A stretch of 64,000 nt of DNA. Origin: an uncultured Paracoccaceae bacterium. GTDB taxonomy: Bacteria; Pseudomonadota; Alphaproteobacteria; Rhodobacterales; Rhodobacteraceae. Of this stretch, positions 24,556 to 34,516 are shown piece after piece. The position numbers were made by a program, and so were the translations under genes. The stretch lies in contig CANNFE010000001.1 of the NCBI GenBank assembly GCA_947503775.1, positions 1 through 64,000 of the forward strand, in the 5' to 3' direction. Below the pieces are notes generated by a model. It worked only from the letters and a program-made list of their open reading frames with translations. It ran no database searches and was not told where the DNA came from. Position 1 is the first letter of the stretch. Every line of letters begins with the position of its first letter.

Positions 24556-27500
24556 CTAGTCTGCGCCCCCTGCCAGAAGGGTTGCGTTGCCTCCGGCGGC
24601 GGTGGTGTCGGTGCAGACGTGACGCTCGAGAAGGAAGGGGGCGGTTTCCTCGGGGGATGTGACGAGCGGCAAGATCGGGCCGGTTCGGGCGGCGAGGGCC
24701 TGCCGCAGGGCGCGCAATGTTGCCGGATCGGCGAAAGAGACGACCGACGCGAAGCCCTTTAGGCCGCGCAGATCCTCGGGGGCAAGGGATCCGTTCAATC
24801 GGTCTTGGCCGGAGGCTCCGGTTGCCACGATCACCGCTGCGCCTCCATGGGCGCGCGCCATCTTGGCCTGCTGCTTTGCGTCCTCTGCGGTCGGTCCGAG
24901 GCAAAGCGCGACCCCGCGTGGATACCGGCGCAGGCGGTTGCTCTCTCCGGTTGGGCCGGGCATCCAGTCTTCGGTATGCCATCCTGTCCTTGGTGTGGTG
25001 CTGTCGATCAGGCGCTGCACGTCGGACGGGGCGACCGGAGGGCCGTCCGGCGCTGTCCCGTCGGGGCGCGCAGCCTTGTAGAACCGCGCCACATAATCGG
25101 GCCCGCCAGCCTTTGGCCCGGTCCCGGACAGGCCCTCGCCGCCGAAGGGCTGAGAGCCCACGACCGCGCCGATCTGGTTGCGATTGACATAGGCATTGCC
25201 TGCCGTGATCCGATCCGTCACGCGGGCGGCGCGGGCCGTGATGCGGGTATGCAGCCCGAAGGTCAGCCCGAAGCCGCGCGCGTTGATGGCACCTACGACG
25301 GCGTCGATCTGGCCTGCGCCGAAGGTCGCGACATGCAGGACCGGCCCGAAGATCTCGCGCTCGACCTCGGCGATGCCGCCGACGCGGATCAGCGCCGGGC
25401 CGAAGAGATGCCCCGCGCCCTTGACCGGGATCTGCGCGATGAGCCGCCCCTCGGCCCGCGCGGCCTCGATATAGGCAGTGAACCCGTCTCGCACGTCTGC
25501 ATCGATCACCGGCCCTACATCAGTGGCCAGATCCCATGGATCGCCCACGCGAAGCTCGGCCATTGCGCCCTGCAGCATTGCCAGGAAGGGCTCGGCCACA
25601 TCCTCCTGCACGTAGAGCACCCGGCAGGCCGAGCATCGCTGTCCGGCCGACTGAAAGGCGGAGGCGACGACATCGCGCACTGCCTGTTCGGGCAGGGCGG
25701 TCGAATCCACGATCATCGCGTTGATCCCGCCTGTCTCGGCGATCAGCGGCGCCTCGGGGGCCAGAGCCTTGGCCATCGACCGGTGGATCGCTTGGGCCGT
25801 TTCGGTCGAGCCGGTGAAGCAGATGCCATCGATGCGCACATCCGAGGTCAGCGCCGCCCCGACATCGCCCGCCCCGGGCAGGAGCTGCAAGGCGGTGCGC
25901 GGCACGCCGGCCTCGTGAAGCAGTCCGACCGCCAGGGCGGCGATCAGAGGCGTCTCTTCGGCCGGTTTTGCGATCACCGCATTGCCTGCGGCGAGGGCTG
26001 CCGCGATCTGTCCGGTGAAGATCGCCAGCGGGAAGTTCCAGGGGCTGATGCAGGCAAAGGTGCCGCGCGGCGTGCCCTCGCGGGCCTCGCCTGCGTAGTA
26101 GCGCAGGAAATCCACGGCCTCGCGCAGTTCGGAGACGGCATCGGGCAGGGTCTTTCCGGCCTCTTGTGCCAGCAGGGCGAAGATCTCTCCGGATTGTGCT
26201 TCATAAAGGTCTGACGCGCGGCGCAGGACCTCTTCCCGTTCGGCGAGCGGCGCGTCCCAGATGCAGGCGGCGGCGAGGGCGGCCTCGACATCCTCGGGCT
26301 TGGCCCAGGCGGCGTGCCCGATGGTCCCGATCCCGGTGGGCGAGGTCATTTCGGCAGTTATGTCGCTGGCGCTTTCGGAGGCGATCAGGGGCCTGGCCTG
26401 CCAATGCCCGTTGCGAAAGGGTGTACGTGCCGTGTCGATCGCGGTGAGGGTCAGTGGATCGGTGAGGTCCCAGCCCCGGCTGTTCTGGCGCGGCGCGAAG
26501 AGGGCGGGAGGCGAGATGACATGGGTGACCGGCGCCTCCGCATCCTCGAAGGGATCGGCGGCCACGCGTTCGGGCGGCACGCTTTCGTCGACCACCTGAT
26601 TGACGAAGGACGAATTGGCCCCGTTCTCCAGGAGCCGCCGCACGAGGTAGGCAAGCAGCTCCCGGTGGCGTCCGACCGGCGCATAGATGCGGCACCGCGT
26701 TCCGTTCTGGCGTTTGACGGCGGCATGCAGCGCCTCGCCCATGCCGTGAAGGCGTTGAAATTCAAAGCTTTGCAGATCCTTGGCCATGTGCAGGATCGCC
26801 GCGACCGTATGTGCGTTATGCGTGGCAAATTGCGGATAGATCCGGTCTGTCATGCTGAGAAGCTGCCGCGCGACGGCGATGTAGCTGACATCGGTGGCTG
26901 ATTTGCGGGTGAAGACCGGAAAGCCGTCCAGCCCCTCGACCTGCGCCAGCTTGATCTCGGCGTCCCAATAGGCGCCCTTGACGAGCCGCACCATGATCTT
27001 TCGGTCGAGTTTTCCAGCCAGCGCGTGAAGCCAGTCGACGACATAAGGCGCGCGCTTGCCGTAGCCCTGCACGACCACGCCGAAGCCGTCCCACCCGGCG
27101 AGGCTGTCATCGGCCAGAACGGCGGCGATCACGTCGAGCGACAGATCGAGACGATCCGCTTCCTCGGCATCGATATTGAGGCCCATCTTGGCCGCCCTGG
27201 CCTGTTGCGCCAGCTCCAGAACACGGGGGACAAGTTCGGCCATCACGCGCGTTCGCTGGCTTTCCTCGTAGCGGGGATGAAGGGCGGAGAGCTTAATCGA
27301 GATCCCGGGATTATCGCGCGTATCCAATGCGGTGCAGCGCGAGGTTAAAGCGGAGATTGCCCCTTGATAGGATGCAAAGAACGCGTCTGCATCCGCGGCT
27401 GTCATCGCCGCCTCGCCAAGCATGTCGTAGGAATAGGTAAAGCCCTCCCGCTCGAGCTTGCGCGCGCGATCGGCGGCGTCTTCGATGGTCTGGCCAAGGA

Positions 27501-28029
27501 CGAATTGGCGGCCCATCTCGCGCATCGCGCGGGTGACGGCGGCCCGCACCAGCGGCTCGCCCAGACGCCGGGCCGCCGATCTGAGCAGGCCGCTCGCCTC
27601 ATCGGTGCTGAGAATGCGACCCGTAAGGGCAAGCCCCAGCGTCGAGGCATTGACCAGCATCGATCCGGACTGGCCGAAATGCTCGATCCAGTCGCCCGAG
27701 CCGATCTTGTCCTCGATCAGCGCATCGACCGTTTCGGCATCGGGCACCCTGAGCAGCGCCTCGGCCAGACACATCAGCGCCAGTCCTTCATCGGTCGAGA
27801 GGCCATATTCGGCGAGGAAGACCTCCATCAGGCCGGGCCGCGCCTGATCGCGCAGATCGCGTACGAGCGCGGCGGCGGCGACGACGATGTCCCGACGGTC
27901 CGCATCCGAAAGCCGAGCCTCTTTGGCCAGCCATGTCACCTGCTTGGCCTCGGGGGCCCGGATATGCGCGCGGATCTCGGCCCTTAGAGCGGTCAGATCG
28001 GGGGCGGGATGGTCGGCATGGACATTCAT
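24556..28029 (-). CDS. putA: Bifunctional proline dehydrogenase/P5C dehydrogenase PutA
   Basis: A 1157-residue enzyme that oxidises proline to glutamate in two linked steps. The N-terminal half is the FAD-dependent proline dehydrogenase barrel (with SIKLSALHPRYE and KGAYWDAEIK). The second half is the NAD-dependent glutamate semialdehyde dehydrogenase, with catalytic Cys799 in GQRCSACR and the Glu in IAETGG. A C-terminal domain of about 150 residues follows. No ribbon-helix-helix domain is present at the N-terminus, so this PutA does not repress its own gene. The divergent Lrp-type gene probably takes that role. Confidence 0.95.
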   Translation of the reverse strand: MNVHADHPAPDLTALRAEIRAHIRAPEAKQVTWLAKEARLSDADRRDIVVAAAALVRDLRDQARPGLMEVFLAEYGLSTDEGLALMCLAEALLRVPDAETVDALIEDKIGSGDWIEHFGQSGSMLVNASTLGLALTGRILSTDEASGLLRSAARRLGEPLVRAAVTRAMREMGRQFVLGQTIEDAADRARKLEREGFTYSYDMLGEAAMTAADADAFFASYQGAISALTSRCTALDTRDNPGISIKLSALHPRYEESQRTRVMAELVPRVLELAQQARAAKMGLNIDAEEADRLDLSLDVIAAVLADDSLAGWDGFGVVVQGYGKRAPYVVDWLHALAGKLDRKIMVRLVKGAYWDAEIKLAQVEGLDGFPVFTRKSATDVSYIAVARQLLSMTDRIYPQFATHNAHTVAAILHMAKDLQSFEFQRLHGMGEALHAAVKRQNGTRCRIYAPVGRHRELLAYLVRRLLENGANSSFVNQVVDESVPPERVAADPFEDAEAPVTHVISPPALFAPRQNSRGWDLTDPLTLTAIDTARTPFRNGHWQARPLIASESASDITAEMTSPTGIGTIGHAAWAKPEDVEAALAAACIWDAPLAEREEVLRRASDLYEAQSGEIFALLAQEAGKTLPDAVSELREAVDFLRYYAGEAREGTPRGTFACISPWNFPLAIFTGQIAAALAAGNAVIAKPAEETPLIAALAVGLLHEAGVPRTALQLLPGAGDVGAALTSDVRIDGICFTGSTETAQAIHRSMAKALAPEAPLIAETGGINAMIVDSTALPEQAVRDVVASAFQSAGQRCSACRVLYVQEDVAEPFLAMLQGAMAELRVGDPWDLATDVGPVIDADVRDGFTAYIEAARAEGRLIAQIPVKGAGHLFGPALIRVGGIAEVEREIFGPVLHVATFGAGQIDAVVGAINARGFGLTFGLHTRITARAARVTDRITAGNAYVNRNQIGAVVGSQPFGGEGLSGTGPKAGGPDYVARFYKAARPDGTAPDGPPVAPSDVQRLIDSTTPRTGWHTEDWMPGPTGESNRLRRYPRGVALCLGPTAEDAKQQAKMARAHGGAAVIVATGASGQDRLNGSLAPEDLRGLKGFASVVSFADPATLRALRQALAARTGPILPLVTSPEETAPFLLERHVCTDTTAAGGNATLLAGGAD

Positions 28030-28164
28030 CGGGCGGCCTCCTTGGCGTGGACATGGTCAGGGTAGCAGAGAATGGCGGGGCAGGGCGCCCAAGAATCAGC
28101 TTTTGACTTGTCGATTGGACCAAAGATCTTCAGAAATTCGGTCTAAATGGACCAGGATAGCCTG

Positions 28165-28620
28165 ATGAATGCTTCTATCGACCCGATCGACCAGCGCATC
28201 ATTGCCGCATTGGCCCGGGACGGGCGCCTGTCGATTGCGGCGCTTGCCGCCGAGGCCGGGTTGACCAAGACGCCGACCCAGGCGCGGCTCAAGCGTTTGC
28301 GGGAGGAGGGATATATCCTTGGATTTCGCGCCATCCTGAACCCCGCCAAGCTGGGCCGCGATCACGTCGCGTTCGTCGAGGTGAAGCTGGACAAGACCGG
28401 AGAGGAGGCGCTCGCCGCCTTTAACGCGGCGGTGCAGCAGATCCCGGAGATCGAGACCTGCCATCTGATCGCGGGCGCTTTCGACTACCTGCTGAAGGTG
28501 CGTACCCGCGATATCCGCGCCTATCGCACCGTGCTGGGAGAGCGGATCTCGTCGCTGCCGCATGTCGGGAGCACATCAACCCATGTGGCGATGCAGGCGG
28601 TGAAGGACGAAGTTCTCTAG
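28165..28620 (+). CDS. putR: Lrp/AsnC-family regulator, probable PutR
   Basis: A 151-residue regulator with an N-terminal AsnC-type HTH (DQRIIAALARDGRLSIAALA, then LTKTPTQARLKRLREEGYI) and a C-terminal RAM ligand domain (FVEVKLDKTGEEAL, CHLIAGAFDYLLKVRT). The start at 28165 follows AGGATAG; another ATG at 28147 adds six residues with a weaker signal. It is divergent from putA across 135 bases, the usual place of the proline-responsive activator PutR in alphaproteobacteria. The link to putA is inferred from context. The shared intergenic region is AT-rich in its middle (GACTTGTCGATTGGACC). Confidence 0.85.
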   Translation: MNASIDPIDQRIIAALARDGRLSIAALAAEAGLTKTPTQARLKRLREEGYILGFRAILNPAKLGRDHVAFVEVKLDKTGEEALAAFNAAVQQIPEIETCHLIAGAFDYLLKVRTRDIRAYRTVLGERISSLPHVGSTSTHVAMQAVKDEVL

Positions 28621-28885
28621 AGGGGAGGGGAGGACGGTCCCGGCCCGGGAGGAGCCAGAACCGTCCCTGTGAAATCGGACGCATCCGGGGAGGGACATCC
28701 GATCAAATCCAGCCGGTCGGCCAGCGGGAAAAATACCGCCACCGATCCGACCGCCGGTTGCCCGACTAGAACTGTAGAGCCCTGAGATTGCAGGGTTTCA
28801 GCCCAATGTTCCAGGCCTTAGGCCACCACTCGCGGAACATGGGTAAACTCGCATGTAACGTGGCGTCACGAAAGTGAGGGAAACC

Positions 28886-29656
28886 TTACCTCGCAATTCC
28901 GTCGGCCGGATCCAGAACGAACATCTGGTTTTGGAATGCAGCCTTCAGAACGGCCTGAGCGGTGGTTTCGACGTCGAGTGCGTCGCGCGCCAGACGGAGG
29001 TGTTTTTCGACCGTGGCCGCCGTCAGGCCCAGCAAGAGCGCGATATCCTGCGTCGTCTTTCCATCGCCCACCCATTGCAGAACCTCGCGCTGGCGGCGGG
29101 TCAGGGGGCGCGATCCGACATAGGGAAGTGTGAGCAATTTCAAGTGCATAACGTTATTCATGATAACGATGTCCTTGCCGTGCTGGGTCCAGGTCTGATC
29201 GATCTCTTCCTGCGACAGACCCTCCCGTCCGGTTAGGGCGATCCCGCCTTTCGAGCGCTCGACGACGGATTTGAAGCTGATCGTGTATCCGGTCCGGACC
29301 CCCATCTTATGGTTGTATTCGATCACCCGCCGCTCACTGGCTGTGAGGTTGCCGGTGCGCACCATCTCGTCCATCCAGCGCCAGCTGCATGCGCCTTCGT
29401 TCTCGAGCGCCCATTGGACCATAGGCCCATGAAAATAATGGCCTTCATCGATGAAGGTGGTCATGTAATCGGTGCTGTGATTGGTCAGCAGGACCATATC
29501 CTGCGGATCTCCCAGCGAGGTGCTCGTGCGGTAGCGGGTATATCCGTAGATCAGACGGTCAAATCCGTACTCGGCCATCCGGTCGCAATGGATGTCCCAG
29601 AGTGTTTCCACGGATTGGGCGTTGGTGGTGTCGCGGAGGTAATCTCGTAAGGTCAT
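28886..29656 (-). CDS. LuxR-family regulator without synthase (LuxR solo)
   Basis: A 256-residue protein with an N-terminal autoinducer-binding domain (about 20-165) and a C-terminal LuxR HTH ([21 protein letters not shown], then TAATVEKHL). Aligned with TraR by spacing, W57, Y61 and D70 are replaced by Tyr64, Phe68 and Gly77, while W85 is kept as Trp92. These residues hold the acyl-homoserine lactone, so the pocket is altered. No luxI is in the window. The ATG overlaps the stop of aroQ (ATGA), so the two are co-translated. Between its end and the Lrp gene, 265 bases hold only weak hairpins. Confidence 0.85.
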   Translation of the reverse strand: MTLRDYLRDTTNAQSVETLWDIHCDRMAEYGFDRLIYGYTRYRTSTSLGDPQDMVLLTNHSTDYMTTFIDEGHYFHGPMVQWALENEGACSWRWMDEMVRTGNLTASERRVIEYNHKMGVRTGYTISFKSVVERSKGGIALTGREGLSQEEIDQTWTQHGKDIVIMNNVMHLKLLTLPYVGSRPLTRRQREVLQWVGDGKTTQDIALLLGLTAATVEKHLRLARDALDVETTAQAVLKAAFQNQMFVLDPADGIAR

Positions 29657-30093
29657 GATTTCTCGACAAAAGACAGAAGCGCATCTATGGCCAGAATATA
29701 CGAGAGTGCGCCGAAACCTGCAATCTGTCCGAGCGCGACAGGTGCAATCATAGATTGATGACGAAACGGCTCCCGGGCGTGGATGTTCGACAGGTGCACC
29801 TCGATCACCGGAACGTCGATCGAGGCGATCGCATCGCGCAGCGCGACCGATGTGTGAGTGAAGGCGCCCGCGTTGAGGATGACGCCTTTGTGGCGTCCCT
29901 CGGCCTCGTGAAGCGCATCGATCAGGGCCCCTTCATGGTTCGATTGCCGGCAGTCCAGATCCGCGCCGCGCGCCTTCGCATGGGCACGGCAGGCCTTTTC
30001 GATATCGGCAAGCGTCTGCGCGCCGTAGATATCCGGCTCGCGCTGGCCGAGCCGGTTCAGGTTCGGGCCGTTGAGAAGTAGGTAGTCCGCCAT
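29653..30093 (-). CDS. aroQ: Type II 3-dehydroquinate dehydratase
   Basis: A 146-residue cytoplasmic enzyme of the shikimate pathway that dehydrates 3-dehydroquinate. It shows the family start [20 protein letters not shown], with the catalytic Tyr in PDIYG, the [16 protein letters not shown] loop with the catalytic His, and [17 protein letters not shown]. Length matches the usual 145-150. The ATG at 30093 follows AAGGATC; a TTG at 30114 would add seven residues. It overlaps the LuxR gene by four bases. A second shikimate enzyme, class II DAHP synthase, is at 59453-60823. Confidence 0.95.
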   Translation of the reverse strand: MADYLLLNGPNLNRLGQREPDIYGAQTLADIEKACRAHAKARGADLDCRQSNHEGALIDALHEAEGRHKGVILNAGAFTHTSVALRDAIASIDVPVIEVHLSNIHAREPFRHQSMIAPVALGQIAGFGALSYILAIDALLSFVEKS

Positions 30094-30371
30094 CGATAGA
30101 TCCTTGTTGGCCAAGGGTTATCGGCACTGCGCCAAGAATGTCGAGCCAAGATTGTCGCCGATCCTGCGAAACGTCTTCATGGGCTAGCATTCGGGCGCCT
30201 GAGTGGAAAGTCGCCGAAGTCGATGGCACTGCCGGTAGAAAGAGACGGGAGGCCTAGTCTGAGCACGGGGCCTCGGATAGACGCGACCGGCGTTTGTGAT
30301 GATCATAGGCATCATCGCACGCCAAGGTGTGGGTCTTGCCTTGAGTGGATTTCAAGATACGGGAGCGCCGA

Positions 30372-33300
30372 ATGTTTGGGACCATCTCGAAACGCATCGT
30401 CTCTTTTCTGAAAGAGGAGGGGGCGTATCGCTACGTCTCGAATATCTGGGTCTATCAGAAGACATGCCTCGTTCTTGAGATCTTGCATGAAGGATATGCG
30501 TTCAAGTTCGACGTAACCCCGCTTGATCAGGATCTTTTCGCCGTCGATCTTTTGAAGAAAGGGGGCGAGCCGGCGCCTGCTGCTTTAAAGGACTTGAACA
30601 AGAAGCTTAATCTGGCGCGGGGGATTCCGCTTGAAGAGGCGGTCGTTCTGCTCAAGGGCAAGCTGCTTGAGATCATTGCGCAGATCGACGGTGGTCCGGC
30701 TGCGCCGAGCCGAACGGCTGCGTCCGCGGCATCCGGCGCAAAGGGCAGATCCCTGAAAGTCGGGGTGATGACGCTGCCGCTGAACAAGAATTTCGGCGGC
30801 AATCTTCAGGCCTTTGCGATGATGGAAAAGCTCAAGCAGATGGGCCACCGGCCCGTCATCATTAATCGCAAACATCCGCCTCCGGAGCTTTCCGAGGATG
30901 CCGCATCGCTGCGGGAAGATGCGGCAAAGCCTTTGATGGCGGGGTCCTACGGGATGCCGCGGGCGCTGCAGAACGCGTCATTCGTGAACGCATATATCGC
31001 GCCCGCCACGCGGAAATTCCATTCGAGCGCGCAGTTGGCGCAAGTGATCGAACGCTATGATTTCGATGCGATCCTTGTCGGCAGCGATCAGGTTTGGCGG
31101 GCCGAATATGCGAAATCCCTGTCCGAGGACTTCTTTTTCAAGTTTCTCAAAGAGGACACATCGATAAAGCGCATCAGTTATGCCGCCTCGTTCGGAGCGG
31201 ATGACATGGGCTTTGAGGGGGCCACGCTGAGCTCCGTGACGCGGCTGATCCGACGGTTCGACACCGTTCTGGTGCGTGAGGACAGCGCCGTCGATCTTTG
31301 CAGATCGATGGGACAGGAGGCGCATCACGTTCTTGATCCCACGCTTCTGCTCAAGCCGGAGGACTATGTGAAGGTCTTTCAGGACAAGGGCTTTGACTAT
31401 GGCGGGGACCGTCTGCTGGCCTATGTTCTGGATGCCGGCCCGAGGAAGATGAACCTTGTCCGCAAGATCAGCGAGACCTTGCGGACCGAGGTTTACGCAA
31501 CCAATGGCCTGCCTTTGACGAGCGACAGCGCGCTGAAGGGGAGCGAAGGCGACAGGTCGGTCGAAAGCTGGGTTGCTTCGTTTCACGGTGCCAAGTTCGT
31601 CGTGACGGATTCCTTTCACGGCGTGGCCTTTTCCATCCTCTTCAATCGGCCTTTCATTGCCTATGGAAATCCGCGGCGGGGTATGGCGCGGTTCACGTCG
31701 CTTTTGAAGATGTTCGGGTTGGAGGACCGGCTTGTGGTGAATGCCGGTGACGTTGACCTGAAGAAGGTTCTGGATCCGATCGACTGGGTTTCGGTGAACA
31801 AACGGCTTGATGAACTGCGCGGTCATTCGCTGGATCTTTTGAATGCCGCCCTTTTCGGCGAGGCGCAGGATCTGTCTATCAGCTCAGCCGCGCCCTCGGC
31901 ATCTCCCGATATCGATGGCAAAACGCTGATCACCTACAGCCCGGTCGAGGCGCTTTCGGCGCCGCATGACGCGTCGCGCAAACCGGCGTTTACGATCAAG
32001 GACGTGGTCGCGCGCGATATCTGCATCGGGTGCGGGGCGTGCGCAATCGCGACGGGCGGGCTGGTCAGCATCGATTTCGACGAACGCGGTATGCATGTCG
32101 CCCGGGCCGAGGATATCGAGGCGCTGCCGCCCGAGATGCTGGCAAAGGCGGACGTGGTCTGCCCGTTCTCGGACATTGCGGCCAACGAGGACGAATTGGG
32201 AGCGCCGCAATCCAAGGTGACGCCGATGCCCGTCGACAGCAATGTCGGGTCGTTCCTGTCGATCGCGGCGGGGCGTCTGAATGACGACGCGCAGATCGTC
32301 GGGAGCAGTTCGGGCGGGCTTACCTCGTGGATCCTCAAGGCGTTGCTGGAGAGCGGGCGCGTGGATGGCGTGGTCCATGTCGGAGGCACGTCCGAAGATG
32401 CGCGTATGTTCAACTATCAGGTGTCCTTCTCGGCAGAGCAGGTCGATGCGCATCGCAAGAGCCTTTACTATTCCACCAGTCTTGATCAGGCCTTCGAGAC
32501 GGTCAAAGCGCATCCAGGCAAGACCTTCGCGATTGTGGGCGTGCCCTGTTTCATCAAATCGGCTCGTCTGCTTGCAAAGAACGATGCCGTTCTGGGCAAC
32601 TGCCTGAAATATTTCGTGGGTATCGTGTGCGGGCACATGAAAAGCGCGTTCTTTGCGGAATCGAATGCGTGGCAATTGGGCGTGCCGCCCGGGGATGTGC
32701 AGAAGGTCGATTTCCGGGTGAAGATCCCCGGAAAGAAATCGAGCCAGTACAATTTTGCGGCAGAAGAGGGCACTGACGATCAGGCGAAGATGATGCGCAC
32801 CTCCCAGCTTGTCGGTGGAAATTGGGGGCATAATTTCTTTCAGCCCAATGCCTGCAACTATTGCGACGATGTCTTTGCGGAAACGGCCGATATCGTCTTT
32901 GGCGATGCTTGGCTGCCCAAATACAGCGAGGATTGGCGCGGCACGAACGTGATCGTGGCGCGCAACAAGGAGCTGGTGGAGCTTTTGCAGCAGGGCAGCG
33001 ATCAGCAGAAGATCAGCATCGAGAATCTCAGTCTTGCCGATGCGGTCCGATCCCAGGGAGGCGGTCTGCGGCATCGCCGCGCCGGTCTGAGCGTGCGGCT
33101 TCAGGATGATGTCGATCAGGGGCTGCACAGGCCGCAAAAAAGGGTCGCGCCGAGCCATGAGGGCATCCCCGAATGGCGGATCAAGCTGATCCGCCAGCGC
33201 AAGAGGCTGGCCGAACGCAGCTTTGAGACCTTTATCGAGGCCAAGAAGACCGGCGATCTCGAGACGTTCCTTACGAAGATGCGCGACGAGATTGCTCTTT

Positions 33301-34481
33301 ATAAGTATCTGGACGCACACAAATATCCTGCGGTCGATCCGCAGGCGAAGCGGCAACATGACGTGGCGCTTTTCGGATGGCACCATCAGGGTAATCTGGG
33401 CGGTGTGCTGACGTTTTTCGCCTTGCATCAGATCCTCAAAGAGATCGGCCTGAGCGTGGTCGTCGTGTGGAGACCCTCTCGCACCGCCATCAATGACGGC
33501 AATCGGCCCAATCACGAGATCCTCAAAAAGTATTATAAATACAGCGCCGTGCGTCCCGCCGAGAAGCTGCACGAGCTTCGCCGCCATTGCGCGACATTCG
33601 TGCTGGCGTCAGATCAGCTTTGGGCGGGTCAATGGGTGCCGTTCAATCCAGAATACGAATTTCTGGGGGCCGGGGACAGTTCGGTCAAGAAGATCTCGGT
33701 CGCGACCTCTTTGGGCGGGGAAGGCGGCGCCTTTCCGATCCAAGGGGCGAAGGGCGTGATCACGCGGCATCTTCTCAAGGAGATCGATCATATCTCGGTT
33801 CGCGAACCGGACGGGGTCAAGATGCTGGACAGCGTTGGGATCAAGAGCACGCAGATCCTCGATCCGGTTTTCCTCTGCCCGCCTCACATCTACCGCGATT
33901 TGCAATCTCAGTCTTCGATGAGGTTCAGTGGCGAGAGCTATACGTTCGGGTATATCCTCGATGACGAAGCGACGCTGATCGAATTTGCCCGCGATACGGT
34001 GAGCCAGGCGCGCGGTGTTTCGACGTCCTATTTCATGACCACGATGCAGAACGGGACGGACAAGGCCGCAAAAACCAAGCGCTGGCAGGCCTATGACGGG
34101 CTGACATTCTTTCCCGATGCGAACCTTGCGGATTTCGTCAAGGCGATCGCCCATGCCGAGTTCGTCTTTACCGATTCCTTCCATGGCGCCTGTATGGCGA
34201 CGATCTTCAGGCGGCCTTTTATCTGCGCTCCGAAGGGGCACCGCGGAAACGCGCGGTTCGCCGTGTTCGACACGCTCGGCCTGAACGCGCGGATCCAGAA
34301 GCGGGAGGCGTTGCAGCCCGAGATCATTCGCCAGCCGATTGACTGGGATGAGGTGGAGAAGCGGCTTGCCCGGATGCGCGGCACCTCGTTTGACTGGCTC
34401 TCGCGGGCGTTCGAGAGAGATTTCGGGGCTGTCAGCGAGGCGTTCGGAGAGGCGGCGCTCGCAGGGGCCTCGGGGGCGTAA
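30372..34481 (+). CDS. Pyruvyltransferase-FrhB-pyruvyltransferase fusion protein
   Basis: A 1369-residue protein with four parts. Residues 1-110 are unrecognised. Residues 128-500 form a polysaccharide pyruvyltransferase-like (CsaB/WcaK) domain (NFGGNLQAF, VGSDQVWR, TDSFHG at 412-417). Residues 540-960 resemble the F420 hydrogenase beta subunit FrhB, with an iron-sulfur set C551-x2-C554-x2-C557 and C597-P, GSSSGGLTSW and CNYCDD. Residues 996-1350 are a second pyruvyltransferase-like domain (NLGGVLTFFAL, ASDQLW, TDSFHG at 1267-1272). The ATG at 30372 follows GGGAG; a GTG nine codons upstream is less likely. Such domains usually occur as separate genes in exopolysaccharide clusters; no other such genes are adjacent. 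Confidence 0.85.
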   Translation: MFGTISKRIVSFLKEEGAYRYVSNIWVYQKTCLVLEILHEGYAFKFDVTPLDQDLFAVDLLKKGGEPAPAALKDLNKKLNLARGIPLEEAVVLLKGKLLEIIAQIDGGPAAPSRTAASAASGAKGRSLKVGVMTLPLNKNFGGNLQAFAMMEKLKQMGHRPVIINRKHPPPELSEDAASLREDAAKPLMAGSYGMPRALQNASFVNAYIAPATRKFHSSAQLAQVIERYDFDAILVGSDQVWRAEYAKSLSEDFFFKFLKEDTSIKRISYAASFGADDMGFEGATLSSVTRLIRRFDTVLVREDSAVDLCRSMGQEAHHVLDPTLLLKPEDYVKVFQDKGFDYGGDRLLAYVLDAGPRKMNLVRKISETLRTEVYATNGLPLTSDSALKGSEGDRSVESWVASFHGAKFVVTDSFHGVAFSILFNRPFIAYGNPRRGMARFTSLLKMFGLEDRLVVNAGDVDLKKVLDPIDWVSVNKRLDELRGHSLDLLNAALFGEAQDLSISSAAPSASPDIDGKTLITYSPVEALSAPHDASRKPAFTIKDVVARDICIGCGACAIATGGLVSIDFDERGMHVARAEDIEALPPEMLAKADVVCPFSDIAANEDELGAPQSKVTPMPVDSNVGSFLSIAAGRLNDDAQIVGSSSGGLTSWILKALLESGRVDGVVHVGGTSEDARMFNYQVSFSAEQVDAHRKSLYYSTSLDQAFETVKAHPGKTFAIVGVPCFIKSARLLAKNDAVLGNCLKYFVGIVCGHMKSAFFAESNAWQLGVPPGDVQKVDFRVKIPGKKSSQYNFAAEEGTDDQAKMMRTSQLVGGNWGHNFFQPNACNYCDDVFAETADIVFGDAWLPKYSEDWRGTNVIVARNKELVELLQQGSDQQKISIENLSLADAVRSQGGGLRHRRAGLSVRLQDDVDQGLHRPQKRVAPSHEGIPEWRIKLIRQRKRLAERSFETFIEAKKTGDLETFLTKMRDEIALYKYLDAHKYPAVDPQAKRQHDVALFGWHHQGNLGGVLTFFALHQILKEIGLSVVVVWRPSRTAINDGNRPNHEILKKYYKYSAVRPAEKLHELRRHCATFVLASDQLWAGQWVPFNPEYEFLGAGDSSVKKISVATSLGGEGGAFPIQGAKGVITRHLLKEIDHISVREPDGVKMLDSVGIKSTQILDPVFLCPPHIYRDLQSQSSMRFSGESYTFGYILDDEATLIEFARDTVSQARGVSTSYFMTTMQNGTDKAAKTKRWQAYDGLTFFPDANLADFVKAIAHAEFVFTDSFHGACMATIFRRPFICAPKGHRGNARFAVFDTLGLNARIQKREALQPEIIRQPIDWDEVEKRLARMRGTSFDWLSRAFERDFGAVSEAFGEAALAGASGA

Positions 34482-34516
34482 CGCCGGTATCGAGACGACG
34501 TCTTTGCGAGCGTCTT

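Noticed and set aside
28632-28666. Hairpin after the Lrp-type gene as a terminator
   Set aside because: The seven-base arms enclose a 21-base loop and no T run follows, so support is too weak.
31884-33587. Minus-strand frame of 567 codons inside the fusion gene
   Set aside because: It is antisense to the FrhB-like domain with its conserved cysteines. The product is Arg/His-rich and resembles no family.
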